In this document: positions 22,413 to 27,670 of the stretch, piece by piece
Layout: every line of letters begins with the position of its first letter
Position numbering within the stretch: position 1 is the first letter of the stretch
Assembly (NCBI GenBank): GCA_002418205.1
Contig: DIDP01000074.1
Location: 1-27,670, forward strand
From: Anaerolineales bacterium UBA5797
GTDB lineage: Bacteria; Chloroflexota; Anaerolineae; Anaerolineales; Villigracilaceae
Direction of reading: 5' to 3'
DNA length: 27,670 nucleotides
Position numbers and translations under genes: made by a program
Notes under the pieces: generated by a model
What the model was told of the DNA's origin: nothing
Databases searched by the model: none
Seen by the model: the letters and a program-made list of their open reading frames with translations, nothing else

Positions 22413-23120
22413 ATGAACCGTCCGATGTCTGTTGGTCTGCTCCCCATGATCCGAGGGACCGCCCTGAAGAGAGGCTTGATCTTCGGTGGGATCATCTTTG
22501 CTGCCCTGCTTGGGTTCGAGATCTTCAATTTTTCCAGCACGTCGTTTGCCTTGCACGATATCCTGGGCGACCTGTCCTTTGGTCCCTTTAAATGGTCGAC
22601 CATCCTTGCCCTGGCTTTTTGCGGCATTGACTTTGCCGGGATCGCCCGCGTCTTCACACCCGAACAGGGGCGTGACGAGCCTGCCGAGGTCTGGTATCTG
22701 CTCGGCGCCTGGTTCCTGGCGGCGCTGTTCAATGCTTCATTGACCTGGTGGGGAGTCTCTGTCGCAATTTTGAAGCATAATGCCGAAGGCGGAATCCTGC
22801 TTGGACAGGCGACGATGACCAGGACCGTGCCGATCTTCGTAGCCGCCATGGTACTTGTCATCCGCGTCCTTTTGATCAATACCATTTCCGTTGCCGGAGA
22901 CCGCATCTTCACTCTTGCAGAAGACAGATCACAATATCAGAACCGATCGTCCTATCGTTCCAACAATGAAGGCTATCGTGCCCCCAACTCGTCATTCCCG
23001 CGACCTGCGCCCAAGCCCACCCCTGTCGCAGCTTCGCGACCGCTCTATAACGAGCCGACGTACCATCCAATCGGCATGAATGCGCAGTCGCAGAATGATA
23101 ATACCTACACAAGGACATAA
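22413..23120 (+). CDS. Four-TM membrane protein of unknown function, possibly LexA-controlled
   Basis: A 235-residue protein with four hydrophobic segments (about residues 22-42, 60-80, 97-121 and 139-161) and a polar C-terminal tail of about 65 residues rich in Asn, Ser, Pro, Arg and Tyr (SQYQNRSSYRSN, then FPRPAPKPTP). I do not recognise the family. The start at 22413 is set by CAGGAGG; an earlier in-frame start at 22371 lies in the leader. Its strong promoter contains a LexA-type palindrome, so it may be induced on DNA damage. It is single, flanked by a strong bidirectional terminator. The proline/arginine-rich tail is probably cytoplasmic and disordered. Confidence 0.85.
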   Translation: MNRPMSVGLLPMIRGTALKRGLIFGGIIFAALLGFEIFNFSSTSFALHDILGDLSFGPFKWSTILALAFCGIDFAGIARVFTPEQGRDEPAEVWYLLGAWFLAALFNASLTWWGVSVAILKHNAEGGILLGQATMTRTVPIFVAAMVLVIRVLLINTISVAGDRIFTLAEDRSQYQNRSSYRSNNEGYRAPNSSFPRPAPKPTPVAASRPLYNEPTYHPIGMNAQSQNDNTYTRT

Positions 23121-23178
23121 ACCTATCGAATAAAACTTTCCCCTTCCCTCCTCTCCTTGACCTCCTACAAAAACATCC

Positions 23179-23221
23179 AACAAAGTACCGGCGCCGCGTA
23201 TCGCGGCGCCGGTACTTTGTT
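23179..23221. terminator. Bidirectional terminator, 20-bp perfect stem
   Basis: A perfect 20-bp GC-rich inverted repeat (23179-23198 with 23202-23221) with a 3-base centre lies between convergent genes, with an A/T-rich margin on each side. It serves both flanking genes. Confidence 0.82.
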
Positions 23222-23236
23222 ATCCATTGATACCGA

Positions 23237-24799
23237 TCACCTCTTCAGAAGCGCGTCGACAACTATGAACTCACTGGAGGTGTTGTAGGTGTGCGTCGCC
23301 AGTATATCCCTGCCGTTTGGCTCGATGCGCTCGATCAATTCCTCCTCGTATTCATTGATCGTCAGCTTTGTAATCCGGTTGAGGTTCAGCGCGTACCCAT
23401 ATCTCAGCGAGGAGTCCTGCGAGGGGCGTATGAGTGCGCCGTCCCTGCGAAAGATGCGTCCGGCAGGACGTGCAGATCGTACGTCCGAAATGACGGGATT
23501 CATCGGATGTGAAGTCCAGTTTGTGGATAAGGGATCGTCCGAATAATAGAGATGCAATTCGTCCCACGTGGAACCGTTTTTGCCCGCCATGTTCACGAAC
23601 ATCCACCAGCGCATCGCATGCTCGATGAGCGTTGCATCCACCGCGTGCACATCCTGCATGATGGTCTTTTGAAATTCCCAGCGGTCTGGAAATCGTGTAC
23701 AACGATATATCTCGATCGTCCGGTTTTGGGCGGTTTCCGGCATCATGTAAAATTCGCCGCGGTATTCGAAGATGAACGGATAGGAAAGATGATATGGACG
23801 TTCCAGCACGATTTGTGGTTCTCCGATGTTTTCGTCCGAATCCATCACGGCATGTGAGATATGCCCGCGTTTTTTCTGATATAGATATTCCTCGAAAAAT
23901 AAATGGATTTGATTCTGACGTTGCAGGATGAACGGGTCCGCCCAAAATGCGCCTCGCGGTGGGACCCTGGTGCTGAGTCTGCCCCAATCGAACGCCCCGC
24001 CTGCTGTTCTATTTCCTGCCATGAGCGCCCAAAGCTGAGGGAACCTACGCCGCCAGAGTTTGTTCTCGAAAACGTTGGCGAATTTTTTCCATGCAAGCAA
24101 CACCAGTTGACCGGTGGTGGGCAATGGAATCCCATCCGCAGGTTTTGCAGGTTGGGCTTTTGCAAAGAACGCCTGCTCACCCATTGCATGTAAATCCCTG
24201 AGCAGGCGCGGCACCACCTCGGAGGCCCTCCACAGGAACGATCTCTGGTTCAGTGTGATCGATCCCGGATGGGCAGCCATGACCGATCCTCCGACCGTCA
24301 GCAGGGTTTCCATGCGCTGCACCTCGACATCACATTGCATGGTCGGTGTGTCGTTCAATACTTCCATCCAGCCGGTCTCAGTGTGGGTTGTGACGCGGGC
24401 TCCGTTGCAGCGTAGTGACCAGATGCCGAAGCGCGCCACATCCAGGAGGAACCCGGGCAGGGCATCCAAACTCAAGTTGAGCAAGACATCCAGGCGCATG
24501 GCTTTGAGGCGTGAGACGCGCTCGTTCAGGCTTTCCCCGAGGATTTGCGTATTTTGGAGGATCTTCCGAACGTCACTCGACTCGCGGGGATCGAAACCCG
24601 GACGAAAGATCCTTTGATCGAGTTGAAATTGGAAATTGTAGAATTGGCTCGTGCGATTGGCTTCCCCATTCTTTTGATCGGCAAACGCCAGCGCGGTCAC
24701 CTCCGCGTGAGATGAGTCCCTGATCCCCTCCAGCATGGATCTGACCCAGGCAGGGGTCTTGTGATCTGAAAGGATGACGCCCACACGCAGTTTATTCAT
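23237..24799 (-). CDS. Formyltransferase-like / GINT1-type beta-propeller protein
   Basis: About 520 residues, two parts. The N-terminal part (about 1-190) begins KLRVGVILSDHKTPAWVRSMLEGI and contains LNLSLDALPGFLLDVARFGIWSL and GWMEVLND, matching formyltransferase-like domains of surface-glycan loci. The usual His-containing motif after SL is replaced by RCNGARV. The C-terminal part (about 275-500) has the repeats FWADPFIL, FYMMPETAQNRTIEIYRC and VDATLI...WWMFVN of the five-bladed propeller annotated in glucosamine inositolphosphorylceramide transferase (GINT1) family proteins. Start uncertain: ATG at 24811, 24805 or 24799; the last overlaps the previous stop as ATGAATAA and begins the conserved MNKLRVGVI. 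Probably acts in surface polysaccharide or glycolipid synthesis. Exact activity unknown. Confidence 0.78.
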   Translation of the reverse strand: MNKLRVGVILSDHKTPAWVRSMLEGIRDSSHAEVTALAFADQKNGEANRTSQFYNFQFQLDQRIFRPGFDPRESSDVRKILQNTQILGESLNERVSRLKAMRLDVLLNLSLDALPGFLLDVARFGIWSLRCNGARVTTHTETGWMEVLNDTPTMQCDVEVQRMETLLTVGGSVMAAHPGSITLNQRSFLWRASEVVPRLLRDLHAMGEQAFFAKAQPAKPADGIPLPTTGQLVLLAWKKFANVFENKLWRRRFPQLWALMAGNRTAGGAFDWGRLSTRVPPRGAFWADPFILQRQNQIHLFFEEYLYQKKRGHISHAVMDSDENIGEPQIVLERPYHLSYPFIFEYRGEFYMMPETAQNRTIEIYRCTRFPDRWEFQKTIMQDVHAVDATLIEHAMRWWMFVNMAGKNGSTWDELHLYYSDDPLSTNWTSHPMNPVISDVRSARPAGRIFRRDGALIRPSQDSSLRYGYALNLNRITKLTINEYEEELIERIEPNGRDILATHTYNTSSEFIVVDALLKR

Positions 24800-25562
24800 G
24801 CTCATCGCCATTGGGTCGGAACGCGGAAAAATACAGCAAAGGCTGATAACCCAAACGGCGGTACAAGGGCATTGCCTGGTCCGAAGGGATGAGCACCATG
24901 CGTCTCAGCCCGAGTTCGATCGCATGGGCGTGTGCGCGTTGAACGAGCGCGGTACCGTATTTCCGATTGCGATAGTTCTTGAGGACATACAGTTGATTAA
25001 TATAACCCACTTTGGGATACACATTGACCAGTTGCAGCCACCCGACCGCCTCGCCTTCGTGTGTCACATAGAAAGAGTGGATGTGTTTGTCGCGCAGCGT
25101 CTGCACATAGATGCGTTCGCCTTCGGTGGTCAGGTTGTGGTTGGCGGTCTCCGCCTGTTGGATGGTCGTTGCCTTGCATACGTTGGACGGAATGGTGGTT
25201 GCCTTGGCGGGCAGGTCGAGCCCGAGGATCGGACCCGTGCGCACGAACTCGTGGGCATACTTCGTGTATTGTTCCTTCAAAGCGGGGTTGGATGGTTTGG
25301 GATGAAAGACGTCGATGATGTATTGCTTGTCATCCGGAATTGGATATGCCAGCACCGCGTCCATGACGGATCTCGCATCCGCGCTCAAGGCGAGGAATTC
25401 ATATTGAAATGACGCAATGGGAGCGCCTTCATAAATGGATACCCCGATCGGTCCATGCACCTTGTATTTCGTCTTATGGGTGACATGATAGACATGATTG
25501 TAGGAAGAGATCATTGCCTCCACTGCCCACCAGTTTTCGATATCGGGTCTCGGGTTCTTCAT
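24792..25562 (-). CDS. GNAT-family N-acetyltransferase
   Basis: A 256-residue protein with a C-terminal GNAT domain: VGYINQLYVLKNYRNRKYGTALVQRAHAHA holds the acetyl-CoA pyrophosphate loop (R-N-R-K-Y-G-T-A), and GLRRMVLIPSDQAMPLYRRLGYQPL is the final motif B strand-helix. The N-terminal half (about 1-130) is not a recognisable GNAT part and may be a second degenerate GNAT fold or a substrate domain. It lies 36 bases after the preceding GNAT gene and overlaps the next. Substrate unknown. Confidence 0.85.
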   Translation of the reverse strand: MKNPRPDIENWWAVEAMISSYNHVYHVTHKTKYKVHGPIGVSIYEGAPIASFQYEFLALSADARSVMDAVLAYPIPDDKQYIIDVFHPKPSNPALKEQYTKYAHEFVRTGPILGLDLPAKATTIPSNVCKATTIQQAETANHNLTTEGERIYVQTLRDKHIHSFYVTHEGEAVGWLQLVNVYPKVGYINQLYVLKNYRNRKYGTALVQRAHAHAIELGLRRMVLIPSDQAMPLYRRLGYQPLLYFSAFRPNGDEHE

Positions 25563-25598
25563 GCCAATATAATGACGAAATCCCTTCAGGTTGGTTAC

Positions 25599-26480
25599 TT
25601 ATTCCAGAGTGCTATCGCCATTGGATAGCACGTAGAAACTGCGCCCGTCCTCGTGGATGAAATCGGTGGCGATATAGCCTGCCGCGAATGCGGTTTCGAA
25701 GACTTCGCGCGAAAAGAAACGCCAGTCGCGGGCAAGGGCAAAATCGGCTTCCTTCAAAGCCGTAAAATCGGATGGGATTTCTGCAAGCAGGAGAGGCCCT
25801 TCAAGGGATGAAAAATGTTCGGGCGGTTGTAGAAGTTTCTCAGCACCGCCCTGGGCATTTCGAGACGTCCGGATGATGGGCTTGTAAAGGGGATGGAGTT
25901 CTGCTTTCGAGAAGTTCTCCAGTTTCAGTGGACCGCGGGGTCGTTTACCGAGCCGCCGTTCAACGCGGCGGGTGTTGATCCACCAATCCACCTGGAAGCG
26001 GTCGGAGGGCAGCCCGGCATTCAATCCATCGCGCATGTCACCATATTCCGAACGACGATAGTTGTTGCAGACCGCGCCAAGCTTTGCGATATTGAGATTC
26101 GCATTGCGACTGAGCAATGGGTCATATGTCCACGTGATGTGATCGAGCCCCTGTTTGCGGACCATCTGCCATTGGGCACGCTTCAGCGCGAAGCCGACGC
26201 CTGAATCCCGTTGATCAGGGCGGATGCCCAGCATGTGCGAGCAATGCTTCGGGCGCGGTCCATCGGGTGTGAACTCGATGCCGGGGAAACCAAACGCGAA
26301 ACCAATGAGTTGCTCTTCGATGAACGCGCCGATGACCAGCCCGCCGTTGTGCGTTGCCGTAATGAGCATGTGCGCAGGGACAACGTCCGTCTCGCTGCCA
26401 GGCCAGACGAGTCGCTGCAGGTCTTCGACAGCGGTCATCTCTTCTGGGGATTCGAGCAGTTTTATAACGGGAGCAGGCAT
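25599..26480 (-). CDS. GNAT-superfamily acetyltransferase, COG3375-like
   Basis: A 293-residue protein. The N-terminal part carries a GNAT fold: VWPGSETDVVPAHML, then GGLVIGAFIEEQLIGFAFGFPG, HMLGIRPDQRDSGVGFALKRAQ (acetyl-CoA binding loop) and ITWTYDPLLSRNANLNIAKLGAVC. These blocks match a predicted GNAT group (COG3375) found in many Chloroflexi and Firmicutes. The C-terminal part is specific to this group. It begins 3 bases after the SDR gene stop, so it is in the same operon. Substrate unknown. Confidence 0.88.
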   Translation of the reverse strand: MPAPVIKLLESPEEMTAVEDLQRLVWPGSETDVVPAHMLITATHNGGLVIGAFIEEQLIGFAFGFPGIEFTPDGPRPKHCSHMLGIRPDQRDSGVGFALKRAQWQMVRKQGLDHITWTYDPLLSRNANLNIAKLGAVCNNYRRSEYGDMRDGLNAGLPSDRFQVDWWINTRRVERRLGKRPRGPLKLENFSKAELHPLYKPIIRTSRNAQGGAEKLLQPPEHFSSLEGPLLLAEIPSDFTALKEADFALARDWRFFSREVFETAFAAGYIATDFIHEDGRSFYVLSNGDSTLE

Positions 26481-26483
26481 AAG

Positions 26484-27419
26484 TCAACGCGAGATGCGGA
26501 GGGCTTCCTGTATCCTTTGCAGGATCGGCTTGCGCTCCAGGTAGTTCAGGCGATAGGCGAAACGGGCGGGCATCAACCCGAATGTGCGCGGAAGATTTTC
26601 CACGGGGCAGGTCCGGTTGACCGCAACGTAATCGAGCCAGTAGGTCGGAATGTTGAAACCCGGCGTGAAGGCATCGAAAATGACAAACAAGGCGCGCAGG
26701 TAGGGCGGCGGCAGGGGGATCAACAGGCGGCGCGTATGGGTAACCTCCATGATCGTTTCAATCACCTGACGGACTGTGAAATATTCTCCTCCCCCGATCT
26801 CATAGGTCTGGTTGACCGTATCCGGATTCTGCAATGTCCAGATCAAACAGGTGACGAGATCCTCCACCCAGAGCGGCTGGAGCAAAGTCCTTCCATCGCC
26901 GGGGATGGGCAGGATGCCCGGCGCGGCGCGGATGAGCCGGGCCAATCCGGTGGTGAAGTGGTCCTCGGGTCCGAACACAAGGGACGAGCGGATGATGGTA
27001 TATTGCACCCCGCTTTTGCGGATGTATTCTTCGGCGATGCCCTTTGCCTTGTGGACGGGAAAGGCGGAGGCGCGGTCTGAACCGATGTGACTGAGATAGA
27101 CAAAGTGTTTGATATTTGTACCCGCCGCGACCTGTGCAAGGGTGCGCGTGCCTTCGATATCCGTGGTGAACAGGTTGCCGCTTCGTCCCTGGGATGCCGC
27201 GCTGGCAAGGTGATAGATCTGATCGGCACCGCGTAGTGCGGCGCGCAGACCGCGCTCATCATTGAGGCTGACCACCGCCACCTCCACAGGGACGCCTTTG
27301 GGCAGGCGCGGCGAACGCGGTGAAGGACGCAGCAGTACGCGGACCTGCTGGCCCGTCTCGGAGAGTTGGCGTACAAGAGCGCGACCGATAAATCCCGTCG
27401 CGCCGGTGACCAGAATCAT
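26484..27419 (-). CDS. Atypical extended SDR, NAD(P)-binding epimerase-like (NDUFA9-like)
   Basis: A 311-residue Rossmann-fold protein. MILVTGATGFIG at the N terminus has the TGATGFIG nucleotide-binding loop, and HLASAASQGRSGN, YLSHIGSDRASAFPVHKAKGIAEEYI and WVEDLVTCLIWTL follow. The usual YxxxK catalytic pair reads HKAKG in the SAFPVHKAK context, without a clear Tyr, as in the atypical NDUFA9/complex-I type SDRs, so it may bind dinucleotide without classic epimerase chemistry. The start at 27419 fits the fold; an ATG at 27470 would add 17 unrelated residues. It heads the SDR-GNAT-GNAT-propeller operon and appears leaderless. Confidence 0.88.
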   Translation of the reverse strand: MILVTGATGFIGRALVRQLSETGQQVRVLLRPSPRSPRLPKGVPVEVAVVSLNDERGLRAALRGADQIYHLASAASQGRSGNLFTTDIEGTRTLAQVAAGTNIKHFVYLSHIGSDRASAFPVHKAKGIAEEYIRKSGVQYTIIRSSLVFGPEDHFTTGLARLIRAAPGILPIPGDGRTLLQPLWVEDLVTCLIWTLQNPDTVNQTYEIGGGEYFTVRQVIETIMEVTHTRRLLIPLPPPYLRALFVIFDAFTPGFNIPTYWLDYVAVNRTCPVENLPRTFGLMPARFAYRLNYLERKPILQRIQEALRISR

Positions 27420-27425
27420 GAGTGG

Positions 27426-27453
27426 ATTATAGCAGAGGTGAAAATATTGCCGA
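27426..27453 (-). promoter_or_regulatory. Candidate leaderless promoter of the SDR operon
   Basis: TATAAT (27431-27426) lies only six bases before the ATG at 27419, with a weak TCGGCA at 27453-27448 (16-bp spacer). Transcription would start at or next to the ATG, leaving no room for a Shine-Dalgarno sequence, and none is seen. Confidence 0.6.
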
Positions 27454-27559
27454 TTGCCAATTACGACCACGTGCGATCTTGTGCATGGCAGCCATTACGG
27501 GAGAATCGACAAGGGAGATCGGTATTCAGGGAGAACCTAAAATGAATGAAAGACTGAGC

Positions 27560-27584
27560 AAAACAACTCAAGGACACTTCCTTG
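27560..27584 (-). terminator. Weak candidate terminator after the SLH-domain gene
   Basis: On the minus strand CAAGGA-AGTG-TCCTTG (27584-27569; the stem can be extended a little) is followed by AGTTGTTTT. The stem is short, so confidence is low. Confidence 0.35.
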
Positions 27585-27590
27585 TGAAGA

Positions 27591-27670
27591 TTACGGCAAG
27601 TTGAAGGTCTTCACGAGGAAGACTGCCATCTGGGCGCGGGTGACTGGGGTGTCGGGGCAGTAGTTGCTCC
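27591..27670 (-). CDS. C-terminal end of an SLH-domain protein (partial)
   Basis: Read on the minus strand from the window edge, the last codons encode NYCPDTPVTRAQMAVFLVKT and then FNLP before TAA at 27593-27591. The 'VTRAQMAVFLVKT' block is the typical end of an S-layer homology domain as found at the C terminus of many Anaerolineae surface proteins, often with the CPD...VTRAQMA pattern. SLH domains attach proteins to the cell envelope. The rest of the gene is outside the window. Confidence 0.8.
   Translation of the reverse strand, partial: SNYCPDTPVTRAQMAVFLVKTFNLP

Noticed and set aside
27422..27604. 60-codon plus-strand ORF at the right end
   Set aside because: It overlaps the promoter of the SDR operon and the SLH gene end on the other strand and has no RBS or domain.

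Overview
The window looks like a chromosomal segment of a Chloroflexota bacterium, most likely class Anaerolineae. The evidence is moderately high GC, monoderm-style lipoproteins and an SLH-domain protein end, an FMN-riboswitch RibXY-type riboflavin importer, a valine T-box, YfhL-like ferredoxin, an M32 carboxypeptidase and dispersed REP-like palindromes. This is inference from gene content; there is no rRNA or other phylogenetic marker in the window. No phage, insertion sequence, CRISPR array or tRNA was seen.

Layout. 1-1090 (+): a GlsB/YeaQ-type small membrane protein and an unrecognised lipoprotein, each followed by a hairpin terminator. 1092-4160 (-): an ABC importer (permease, binding lipoprotein, ATPase) behind an extended -10 promoter, an FMN riboswitch and two successive terminator hairpins; REP-like palindromes sit in both intergenic gaps. 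4161-6026 (-): M32 carboxypeptidase and a dicluster ferredoxin. 6224-8298 (+): an ECF sigma factor with a membrane-anchored probable anti-sigma partner. 8348-11437 (-): valS behind a consensus promoter and a full T-box leader with GUC specifier. 11482-12249 (+): TauE/SafE exporter.

12267-16305 (+) is the most interesting part: a five-gene run of a small lipoprotein, a 42-residue one-TM microprotein, an MBOAT acyltransferase, an SGNH membrane protein and an SGNH lipoprotein, all overlapping or within a few bases of each other. The microprotein ends in Trp-Ile-Tyr-Gln-Gly-Phe, which matches the DltX-type C-terminal 'acyl shuttle' hexapeptide (aromatic-Ile-Tyr-x-x-Phe). No dltA or dltC is present, so this looks like a non-Dlt envelope acylation system that uses a detached shuttle peptide. 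The two SGNH proteins have complementary departures from the canonical active site.

16308-22161 (-): a complete Mrp Na+/H+ antiporter operon, mrpA-B fused, then C, D, E, F, G. 22313-23120 (+): a four-TM protein of unknown function behind a near-consensus promoter whose spacer holds a GAAC-N4-GTTC palindrome of LexA type. 23237-27419 (-): a tight operon of an atypical SDR, two GNAT acetyltransferases and a formyltransferase-like/beta-propeller protein; its first gene appears leaderless. 27591-27670 (-): the C-terminal end of an SLH-domain protein that runs off the window.
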